Of a DNA stretch of 34,113 nt, positions 28,257-34,113 are shown one piece after another. The notes below the pieces were generated by a model. It did no database searches and was not told the DNA's origin. It was given only the letters and a program-made list of their open reading frames with translations. The DNA is from an uncultured Mycoplasmatota bacterium (GTDB taxonomy: Bacteria; Bacillota_I; Bacilli_A; RF39; UBA660): positions 1 through 34,113 of the forward strand of contig CAMMQC010000016.1 of the NCBI GenBank assembly GCA_946498975.1. The letters run 5' to 3'. Numbering within the stretch: position 1 is the stretch's first letter; each line of letters starts with the position of its first letter. The translations under genes and the position numbers were made by a program.

Positions 28257-29573
28257 ATGAATATTGAGAGTTTATATAAAGATATTAAAGTTAAAGAAGG
28301 GGACTTTTTAGTCTTTGCTTGTAGTTATGGGCCTGATTCTATGGCTTTATTTAAGACACTTTTAGAGTATAGAAAGAGTCATGATGTGGTGTTAGTTTGT
28401 GCTCATGTTAATCATGATAAAAGACATGAGAGTGCTAAAGAGAAAGAAGATTTAGAAGAGTTTTGTAAAAAGAATAATGTAATCTTTGAATATATGAAGA
28501 TAAATGGTTATGGTGATGATAACTTTCATAATGAAGCGAGAAATATTAGATATCATTTTTTTGATGATGTAGTTAAGAAATATAATGCTAAATACCTTTT
28601 TACGGCACATCATGGTGATGACTTAATGGAAACAATACTTATGAGAATTGCTAGAGGTTCTACTTTAAGAGGATATAGTGGCTTTAAAAAATTAGTAAAA
28701 ATGGATGGGTATTACATTTATAGACCTTTTATTGGTTTAACTAAAGATGAACTTTTAGATTATTGTCATAAGAATAAAATACCTTATGCTATTGATAAAA
28801 GTAACTTTAGTAGTGTTTATACGAGAAATAGATATCGTAAAGAAGTATTACCTTTCTTAAAGAGTGAAGATAAAGATATTCATAAAAAATATTTAAAGTT
28901 TAGTAATGTGTTAAATGAAGCGGATTTATTTATTGAAGAGGAAGCTAGTAAAGCGATTAATAAAGTAGTTAAAGATAATAAACTTTATATAGATAAATAC
29001 TTAGAGATTAATAATTTTATAAAAAGAATTATATTAGAAAAGTTTATATCTAGCTTTTATCAAGATGATTTAATGTTAATAAATGATAAACATTTAGATT
29101 TAATAGAAAGTCTTATTAATAGTAAAAAAAGTAATGCTAAAGTTAATTTACCTAATGATGTTGAGATTATAAAGTGTTATAATACTTTATCTATTAGAAG
29201 AAATCCTACTTTACTTAGTAGTTATGAAATAGAAATTAGTAAGGATGTAATGCTTCCTAATGGTCATAAATTAGAACTATTAGATTCAGTTAAAGGAAAT
29301 AGTAACAATATAATTAAACTATCTAGTAAAGAAGTAACTTTACCTTTAATAGTTAGAACTAGAAAGCTTGGAGATGTTATGGCTATTAAGGGAGGGGGAC
29401 ATAAAAAAATAAAAGATATCTTTATAGATAGTAAGATTCCTGCTGCAGATAGAGATCTATGGCCTATAGTAGTTGATAGTCGTGGACATATAGTTTTTGT
29501 TCCTGGTTTAAAAAAATCTAAATTTGATAAGACTAATAGTGAATTTTATGATATAATACTGAGATATGAGTAG
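28257..29573 (+). CDS. tilS: tRNA(Ile)-lysidine synthetase TilS
   Basis: Converts C34 of the CAU-anticodon tRNA-Ile to lysidine so that it reads AUA, an essential step. 438 residues: an N-terminal PP-loop ATPase domain (about 15-210) with AHVNHDKRHES, HNEARNIRY, TAHHGDDLMET and the RPFIGLTKDELLDYC and RNRYRKEVLP blocks, then substrate-binding and C-terminal domains (VRTRKLGDVMAIKGGGHKKIKDIFIDSKIP). The P-loop itself reads S23-Y-G-P-D-S28 where the family nearly always has SGGxDS, replacing the second-position Gly with Tyr. All else looks functional. Only a weak ribosome site precedes the ATG, 6 bp after divIC, so coupling is likely. Confidence 0.93.
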   Translation: MNIESLYKDIKVKEGDFLVFACSYGPDSMALFKTLLEYRKSHDVVLVCAHVNHDKRHESAKEKEDLEEFCKKNNVIFEYMKINGYGDDNFHNEARNIRYHFFDDVVKKYNAKYLFTAHHGDDLMETILMRIARGSTLRGYSGFKKLVKMDGYYIYRPFIGLTKDELLDYCHKNKIPYAIDKSNFSSVYTRNRYRKEVLPFLKSEDKDIHKKYLKFSNVLNEADLFIEEEASKAINKVVKDNKLYIDKYLEINNFIKRIILEKFISSFYQDDLMLINDKHLDLIESLINSKKSNAKVNLPNDVEIIKCYNTLSIRRNPTLLSSYEIEISKDVMLPNGHKLELLDSVKGNSNNIIKLSSKEVTLPLIVRTRKLGDVMAIKGGGHKKIKDIFIDSKIPAADRDLWPIVVDSRGHIVFVPGLKKSKFDKTNSEFYDIILRYE

Positions 29574-29590
29574 AAAAAGGAGAGATTTTT

Positions 29591-31558
29591 GTGAATGTAA
29601 ATAAAAAAGTAGTTAAAAAAGGTTTACTTCCATATGTCTTTTTACTTCTAGTAATGCTTGGAGTTATTTACTTTGTTAGTGTTGCTAATCAAAAAGTTAA
29701 TGTTTTAACTTATAATGAGTTTATGAGTAGTTTGGAAGATAAGGAAGTAAGTGAGATTACAGTAACTCCTCGTGATAGAGCGAAGGTTTATGAGATTACT
29801 GGTAAATTAGCTGATTATCAAGAAAATGAAACTTTCTTTGTTAGAGTTCCTCTATCTGATCAAGTAATGAAAAAGTTAGTGGAAGCTAGTGAAGCTGATG
29901 ATTTTGAATTTAATAGTACTGCTGATCCTGAGTCAAGTACATTATTACTTGTTTTAGTTAATATTTTACCTATTGCAATACTTGCTTTTGTTTGTTTTTG
30001 GTTTTTAACTAAACAAATGGGTGGAGGTAAGAATTCTCTTGACTTTGGAAAGAGTAAAGCTAAGTTATCTAGTGAGAAAAATAAAGTTACATTTAAAGAT
30101 GTAGCAGGACTTAATGAAGAAAAAGAAGAGGTTAAGGAATTAATTGATTTCTTAAAGAATCCTAAGAAGTTCCAAAAGTTAGGTGCTAGAATCCCTAAGG
30201 GAGTACTTTTATATGGTCCTCCAGGAACAGGTAAAACATTACTTGCTCGTGCTGTTGCAGGTGAAGCGAATGTTCCATTCTATTATATTAGTGGATCTGA
30301 TTTTGTTGAGTTGTTCGTAGGTGTTGGTGCTAGTCGTGTTCGTGATATGTTCCAACAAGCTAAAAGAACTGCTCCTTGTCTTATCTTTATAGATGAGATA
30401 GATGCTGTAGGACGTCAAAGAGGTACTGGAATTGGTGGTGGACATGATGAGAGAGAACAAACATTAAACCAATTACTTACTGAAATGGATGGTTTTGGTG
30501 AAAATGAAGGTATCATTATTATCGCTGCAACAAATAGACCTGATGTACTTGACCCTGCATTACTTCGTCCAGGACGTTTTGATAGACAAGTTACTGTTAA
30601 TTTACCTGATGTTAAGGGACGTGAAGAAATACTTAAAGTTCATGCTCGTAATAAAGTATTAGCTCCTCCAGTTAATATTCCTGCTCTTGCTAAGAGAACT
30701 CCAGGATATTCTGGTGCTGACCTTGAAAACTTACTTAATGAAGCAGCACTTCTTGCCGTTAGACGTAATAAAGATGCTATTACTATGAGTGAAATTGATG
30801 AAGCAAGTGATAGAGTATTAATGGGACCTGCTAAGACTAGTGCTAAAAGAAGTGAAGCAGACCGTAAGTTAGTTGCATATCATGAATCTGGTCATGCTGT
30901 TGTTGGTATTAAGTTAAAAGGTGCTAATGATGTTCAAAAAGTTACTATTATTCCACGTGGTTCTGCTGGTGGATATAATATGATGATTCCTAGTGAAGAG
31001 AAGATATGTCGTACTAAGACTGATTTACTAGAAGAAATTACAGGTTTACTTGCAGGACGTGTTAGTGAAGAGATTGTATTTGGTGAAGTTACAACTGGTG
31101 CACAAAATGACTTTGAGAAAGCGACTAAGATAGCAAGAGCTATGGTTACTGAATATGGTATGAGTGATTTAGGACCAATGCAATTAGAAGAAAGAGAAGG
31201 TAGTGCTTTCTTAGGTAGAGATTATGCTAAGACTCGTAACTTCTCTAATGAAGTAGCTCATGAAATAGATCAAGAAATGAGAAAGATTATTGATAAGTGC
31301 TATGATGAAGCGACTAAAATAATTAAAGAAAATAGAGATTTACTTGATTTACTTGCTAAGACATTATTAGAGTATGAGACTTTAACTAAAGAACAAATTG
31401 ATTACTTAGTAGAACATGGTGAGATGCCTTCTGAAGAAGAGGAAACTAACTATGAGAAAATGAGTTTAACTAAGTTAAAAGAACTTGCTAAAGAAAAAGG
31501 TGTTAAAGGTTACTCTAAGATGAATAAAGCTGAACTTATAAAAGAACTTGAAAAATAG
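29591..31558 (+). CDS. ftsH: ATP-dependent zinc metalloprotease FtsH
   Basis: Membrane-bound AAA protease for quality control of membrane proteins and regulators. 655 residues: two membrane segments (about 11-30 and 117-138) flank an external domain; Walker A GPPGTGKT (near 208-216), Walker [11 protein letters not shown], the SRH with RPGRFDR and the zinc site H431-ESGH435 are intact. The last ~35 residues (from [14 protein letters not shown] to the end) form a SAP/Rho-N-like helix-extended-loop-helix, an addition not found in B. subtilis FtsH. The start is GTG, with AAGGAGAG upstream. It follows tilS as in Bacillus, although hpt is missing between them. Confidence 0.96.
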   Translation: MNVNKKVVKKGLLPYVFLLLVMLGVIYFVSVANQKVNVLTYNEFMSSLEDKEVSEITVTPRDRAKVYEITGKLADYQENETFFVRVPLSDQVMKKLVEASEADDFEFNSTADPESSTLLLVLVNILPIAILAFVCFWFLTKQMGGGKNSLDFGKSKAKLSSEKNKVTFKDVAGLNEEKEEVKELIDFLKNPKKFQKLGARIPKGVLLYGPPGTGKTLLARAVAGEANVPFYYISGSDFVELFVGVGASRVRDMFQQAKRTAPCLIFIDEIDAVGRQRGTGIGGGHDEREQTLNQLLTEMDGFGENEGIIIIAATNRPDVLDPALLRPGRFDRQVTVNLPDVKGREEILKVHARNKVLAPPVNIPALAKRTPGYSGADLENLLNEAALLAVRRNKDAITMSEIDEASDRVLMGPAKTSAKRSEADRKLVAYHESGHAVVGIKLKGANDVQKVTIIPRGSAGGYNMMIPSEEKICRTKTDLLEEITGLLAGRVSEEIVFGEVTTGAQNDFEKATKIARAMVTEYGMSDLGPMQLEEREGSAFLGRDYAKTRNFSNEVAHEIDQEMRKIIDKCYDEATKIIKENRDLLDLLAKTLLEYETLTKEQIDYLVEHGEMPSEEEETNYEKMSLTKLKELAKEKGVKGYSKMNKAELIKELEK

Positions 31559-31567
31559 TTCTTTTTT
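31540..31567 (+). terminator. Terminator of the divIC-tilS-ftsH unit
   Basis: AAAAGAACT (31540-31548) pairs with AGTTCTTTT (31557-31565), then T residues; overlaps the ftsH stop. Confidence 0.85.
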
Positions 31568-31621
31568 CTGTATTATAAAATCAGTTATTTACAAAGCCAG
31601 TGGAAAAAGATGGAGGAAGTT

Positions 31622-32059
31622 ATGAAAGCTAGGAAAGCAGTGGAAAAAGAAATAGGAGAATTTAGAAAATTTATTAGTAGAGGTGCTGTTTTAGATATGG
31701 CTATTGGTGTTATTATTGGTAGTGTCTTTTCTAAAATAGTTAGTAGCTTAGTAGATGATATATTTATGCCTTTACTTGGTGTTATATTAGGTGGACTTGA
31801 CTTTAGTGGGTTATCTATTAAAATAGGTGATGCTTCTATTATGTATGGTTCTTTTATACAGAGTATTGTAGACTTTTTAATCATTGCTGTTTGTATCTTT
31901 GTAATAGTTAAGATAGTTACTAATATTAGAGATAGAGCAGATAAGAAGTTGGGAATAGAACATAAGAAGGAAGAAAAGAAAAAAGATGAACAAGTAGTGT
32001 TACTTGAAGAAATTAGAGATTTGTTAAAAGAAAATAAAAAAGTTGGAGGTAATAGATAA
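31622..32059 (+). CDS. mscL: Large-conductance mechanosensitive channel MscL
   Basis: Pentameric tension-gated pore that releases solutes on osmotic downshock. The 145-residue product has the N-terminal helix, TM1 with the pore constriction segment FISRGAVLDMAIGVIIGSVFSKIV, a short external loop, TM2 (about 71-96) and a C-terminal coiled-coil bundle (VVLLEEIRDLLKEN). An ATG at 31610 is in frame, but GGAGG at 31612-31616 lies between it and the ATG at 31622 with ideal spacing, so the second is preferred. Its stop overlaps the next start by one base. Confidence 0.95.
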   Translation: MKARKAVEKEIGEFRKFISRGAVLDMAIGVIIGSVFSKIVSSLVDDIFMPLLGVILGGLDFSGLSIKIGDASIMYGSFIQSIVDFLIIAVCIFVIVKIVTNIRDRADKKLGIEHKKEEKKKDEQVVLLEEIRDLLKENKKVGGNR

Positions 32060-32739
32060 TGGAATTATATGAATTTAATGATGTGAAAACTAAATTGTTG
32101 GTTTATGAATTAAAAGCTATGAAAGAAGAGATAAGAAAATATAAAAAAGAACATTTAATAAGAAGGTTTTATGATTTAGAAACTGTTAATAAAGATTTAA
32201 TTGACTGTTTGTTAAATGGTAAGGCAATAGATGAGTGGAGATTAAAATGTAAAAATAAAGAATTGCGTGCTAATTTAATAACTAGTAGTAGTGAAACTGA
32301 ATATCAAAAAGTAGTTAGAGATAGTCTATTAAATAAGTATTATAATAGTGAATGCTTAGATTTTAATGTGACACAGGTAAATACGACTAATGCTAAATTA
32401 GATTTATTTAGTCCATATGCATTGTTACCACTTGATAATTATAAAAGTGTTTATTCTCATACTGATGATATTGATTGGTATAGATTTCCTAACTTATTAG
32501 TTTTGCATAATAAAGATTTGGTAGGATTGCATTTTTTAGAGCAAGGTAATTATAAAGGTATTGCTTTAGATAATATAGTTAGTAGGGAGACACCTTTTTA
32601 TCTTTTTGATTTAGAATTAAAAAATGAATATAACTGTTCTATGGAAGTTTTGGATTTACCTGTTATGAAGGAAGCAAAGGAAAATATAGAGTATAGTTCA
32701 AAAGTATTAACTTTATATCGTAATAGTCTTAAAAAATAA
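32059..32739 (+). CDS. Unrecognised 226-residue soluble protein coupled to mscL
   Basis: I do not recognise the family. There is no signal peptide or membrane segment. The first ~60 residues look helical and charged (VYELKAMKEEIRKYKKEHLIRR); a mixed alpha/beta part follows, with aromatic-rich DDIDWYRFPNLLVLHNKDLVGLHFLE near residues 136-160. The start codon shares a base with the mscL stop (TAATG), so translation is coupled. It may be a regulator or simply a passenger of mscL; nothing in the sequence decides this. No clear terminator before the toxin-antitoxin locus. Confidence 0.75.
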   Translation: MELYEFNDVKTKLLVYELKAMKEEIRKYKKEHLIRRFYDLETVNKDLIDCLLNGKAIDEWRLKCKNKELRANLITSSSETEYQKVVRDSLLNKYYNSECLDFNVTQVNTTNAKLDLFSPYALLPLDNYKSVYSHTDDIDWYRFPNLLVLHNKDLVGLHFLEQGNYKGIALDNIVSRETPFYLFDLELKNEYNCSMEVLDLPVMKEAKENIEYSSKVLTLYRNSLKK

Positions 32740-32763
32740 TAGTATCTAATTTGTGATAAGTGC

Positions 32764-32792
32764 TTGTATCAAAATTGTCTTTAGTATATAAT
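32764..32792 (+). promoter_or_regulatory. Promoter of the type I toxin mRNA
   Basis: TTGTAT (32764-32769), a 17-bp spacer and a perfect TATAAT (32787-32792). Start expected near 32799, at the AAGGGA that pairs with the mRNA's far end. Confidence 0.75.
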
Positions 32793-32824
32793 ATGTTTAA
32801 GGGAACTTCAACAGTTGAGTGTCT

Positions 32825-32842
32825 ACCTCCTTGAAAGGAGGT
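32825..32842 (+). promoter_or_regulatory. Hairpin hiding the toxin Shine-Dalgarno
   Basis: ACCTCCT (32825-32831) pairs perfectly with AGGAGGT (32836-32842) around a TGAA loop. The right arm is the complete Shine-Dalgarno, nine bases before the toxin ATG, so ribosome access is blocked unless the stem opens. Confidence 0.8.
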
Positions 32843-32851
32843 TTGATAGAT

Positions 32852-32944
32852 ATGAATAAACGTATCTTTGTATTAAAAGTACTTAAACATATTTCTATCA
32901 TTTTATCTCTAGTTATCATATTGATAATAGTAATAAAAAAATGA
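32852..32944 (+). CDS. Small hydrophobic peptide, putative type I toxin (30 residues)
   Basis: A short frame, MNKRIFVLKVLKHI followed by a hydrophobic stretch (~residues 14-28) rich in Ile, Leu and Val and ending in Lys-Lys, the typical shape of membrane-acting type I toxins such as Fst, TxpA and BsrG. It has a consensus ribosome site locked in a hairpin, a good promoter, and 5'-3' pairing in its own mRNA: AAGGGA (32799-32804) within TTAAGGGA with TCCCTTAA (33025-33032), and TTCAACA (32807-32813) with TGTTGAA (33015-33021). An antisense RNA converges from the right and ends at the toxin stop codon. I recognise the class from these features, not from sequence identity. Confidence 0.75.
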   Translation: MNKRIFVLKVLKHISIILSLVIILIIVIKK

Positions 32945-32973
32945 CACTTAATTCATCTAATGAATTAAATGTC
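32935..32973 (-). terminator. Terminator of the antisense RNA
   Basis: On the minus strand a 14-bp stem (32960-32973 with 32943-32956) with loop TAG contains one G-T pair and is followed, after one base, by seven T. On the plus strand the same position is a C-A mismatch and no T-run follows, so the terminator works in the antisense direction. Confidence 0.85.
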
Positions 32974-33055
32974 TTCCTACAATAATATTTTGGGGTAGGC
33001 ATTCAACAAGGCAATGTTGAACGGTCCCTTAATAGTTTATGTAAATTTCTTTTAC
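32935..33055 (-). ncRNA. Putative antisense antitoxin RNA
   Basis: A ~120-nt minus-strand RNA predicted from a promoter (33062-33090) and a terminator (32935-32973). It is fully complementary to the 3' part of the toxin mRNA, including the 3' partner of the long-range pairing (33015-33032), as in the convergent type I systems TxpA/RatA and BsrG/SR4. No reading frame of note lies in it. Confidence 0.7.
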
Positions 33056-33058
33056 ATA
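33038..33058 (+). terminator. Possible 3' end hairpin of the toxin mRNA
   Basis: TATGTAAA (33038-33045) pairs with TTTACATA (33051-33058). Lacks a strong T-run, so the toxin mRNA end is uncertain. Confidence 0.35.
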
Positions 33059-33061
33059 TTC

Positions 33062-33090
33062 ATAGTAACATAAAAGTTTATATTTTGCAA
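33062..33090 (-). promoter_or_regulatory. Promoter of the antisense antitoxin RNA
   Basis: Read on the minus strand: TTGCAA (33090-33085), a 17-bp spacer and extended TGT-TACTAT (33067-33062). It is at least as good as the toxin promoter, as expected for an abundant antitoxin RNA. Confidence 0.75.
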
Positions 33091-33105
33091 GTGTAAGGTG
33101 ATTTT

Positions 33106-34092
33106 ATGTGGAAAATAAGTAATGTTGAAATAGATAATAGAGTTGTTCTTGCTCCTATGGCAGGTATTTGTAATAGTGCATATCGTAAAATAGTTAAAGA
33201 AATGGGCTGTGGTCTTATTTATGCAGAAATGGTTAGTGATAAGGCAATATGTTATGATAATAAGAAAACTATTGATATGCTTTATATGGAAGATGTTGAA
33301 CGTCCTATTGCTCAACAAATATTTGGTAGTGATGTAGATAGTTTTGTAGAGGCTGCTAAATATATAGAAGAAAATATGAAGCCTGATATTATTGATATTA
33401 ATATGGGGTGTCCTGTTCCTAAAGTTGCTTTAAGAGCACAAGCAGGAAGTGCTTTACTTAAAGATCCTAGCAAGGTAAAAGAAATAGTTAGTGCCGTGGT
33501 AAAGTCAGTTAATTGTCCTGTTACTGTTAAAATACGTAGTGGATGGGATGTTAATCATATAAACGCAGTTGAGATAGCTAAAACTTGTGAGGAAGCAGGT
33601 GCTAGTGCTATCTGTATACATGGTAGAACTAGAAGTCAAGGTTATTCTGGTAAAGCTGATTGGAATATAATTCGTGATGTCAAAAATAGTGTTAAAATTC
33701 CAGTAATTGGTAATGGTGATGTTACTAGTCCAGAGAAGGCTAAGGAGATGTTAGATTATACCGGATGTGATGCTGTAATGATAGGTAGAGCGGCTTTAGG
33801 TAATCCTTGGGTTATTAGAAATACAGTTCTTTACTTAGAAGGTAAGCCTTATACACAACCTACAACTATTGATAAAATAGATATGTGTATAAAGCATTTA
33901 AAGATGTTAGTAGATTTAAAAAGTGAAAGACAAGCAGTTTTAGAAATAAGAAGTCATGTTGGATGGTATCTAAAGGGGGTTAAAGGAAGTAATGAAATTA
34001 AAAATAAAATTTATAAAATGACTAAAATATATGATATACTACAAGTATTAGAAGAGTTTAAGGAGACTCTTATAATAAAATCAGATAGTTAA
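33106..34092 (+). CDS. dusB: tRNA-dihydrouridine synthase (DusB type)
   Basis: FMN enzyme that reduces specific uridines of tRNA to dihydrouridine. The 328-residue product shows the Dus TIM barrel: VVLAPMAGICNSAYRKI at the N-terminus, INMGCPVPKV with the catalytic Cys (near residue 103), VKIRSGWD, IHGRTRSQGYSG, the FMN-phosphate site IGNGDV and MIGRAALGNPW. AAGGTGA precedes the ATG. The length includes the C-terminal helical tRNA-binding domain. Dus after ftsH region matches the Bacillus yacF position. Standard family member. Confidence 0.95.
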   Translation: MWKISNVEIDNRVVLAPMAGICNSAYRKIVKEMGCGLIYAEMVSDKAICYDNKKTIDMLYMEDVERPIAQQIFGSDVDSFVEAAKYIEENMKPDIIDINMGCPVPKVALRAQAGSALLKDPSKVKEIVSAVVKSVNCPVTVKIRSGWDVNHINAVEIAKTCEEAGASAICIHGRTRSQGYSGKADWNIIRDVKNSVKIPVIGNGDVTSPEKAKEMLDYTGCDAVMIGRAALGNPWVIRNTVLYLEGKPYTQPTTIDKIDMCIKHLKMLVDLKSERQAVLEIRSHVGWYLKGVKGSNEIKNKIYKMTKIYDILQVLEEFKETLIIKSDS

Positions 34093-34113
34093 ATTCTACA
34101 AAAAATGCTAGAA

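Noticed and set aside
31598-31652. Short direct repeat CAGTGGAAAAAGA at the start of mscL (31600 and 31640 regions)
   Set aside because: Likely chance or a small slippage event in A-rich sequence; no functional sign.
33052-33318. Minus-strand 88-codon frame over the dusB start
   Set aside because: Overlaps the antisense promoter region and dusB; Asn/Thr/Ile-rich shadow with no ribosome site.

Overview
The window (34.1 kb, roughly 27-30% GC by eye, standard code with TGA used as stop) is a chromosomal segment near the replication origin of a low-GC Bacillota (Bacilli-like) bacterium. The gene order tadA-dnaX-ebfC-recR-bofA-holB-ricT-trmN6-rsmI ... pth-mfd-spoVT ... metS-tatD ... rsmA(ksgA)-yabG-veg-spoVG-yabP-yabQ-divIC-tilS-ftsH-dusB follows the origin-proximal order of Bacillus subtilis, with some genes missing from their usual places (tmk, yabA, rnmV, hpt). 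Five genes with sporulation roles in B. subtilis (bofA, spoVT, yabG, yabP, yabQ), two of them behind sigma-E-like promoters, suggest an endospore former or a lineage that recently was one. Every gene runs left to right except an IS110-type transposase and one short antisense RNA. An uncultured gut Bacilli/Erysipelotrichia-like organism would fit, but the species cannot be named from this sequence.

Layout. 1-472: four tandem ~126-bp units, each with a perfect parS site (ParB/Spo0J) and, 58 bp on, a Noc-type nucleoid-occlusion site. 505-617: promoter and small SRP RNA. 639-2854: tadA and dnaX. 2880-4492: an IS110-family element on the minus strand, inserted between dnaX and ebfC, whose ~190-nt upstream end is a candidate bridge RNA. 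4548-13288: recombination, replication, tRNA/rRNA modification and repair genes, tightly packed. 13353-14589: two unrecognised genes. 14741-17082: spoVT, then a methionine-specifier T-box leader and metS. 17210-18830: an unannotated 59-residue membrane protein, tatD and a 3D-domain wall hydrolase.

18.9-24.9 kb is an accessory island: five tandem TasA/camelysin-like secreted fibre subunits, four of them with their own promoter and terminator and the fifth with a promoter only, followed by a tightly coupled four-gene operon. That operon encodes a SipW-type (Ser/His) signal peptidase, a divergent membrane-anchored TasA-like protein and two unrecognised membrane proteins. The likely scheme is that SipW trims the five subunits to expose an N-terminal strand for donor-strand polymerisation, while the membrane proteins anchor or assemble the fibre. 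This is the best candidate for a little-described system.

24.97-31.56 kb returns to core genes (rsmA to ftsH); FtsH carries an unusual SAP/Rho-N-like tail. After mscL and an unknown gene, 32.76-33.09 kb holds what looks like a complete type I toxin-antitoxin module: a 30-residue hydrophobic peptide whose Shine-Dalgarno is locked in a hairpin, 5'-3' pairing in its mRNA, and a convergent ~120-nt antisense RNA with its own promoter and terminator. The window ends with dusB.
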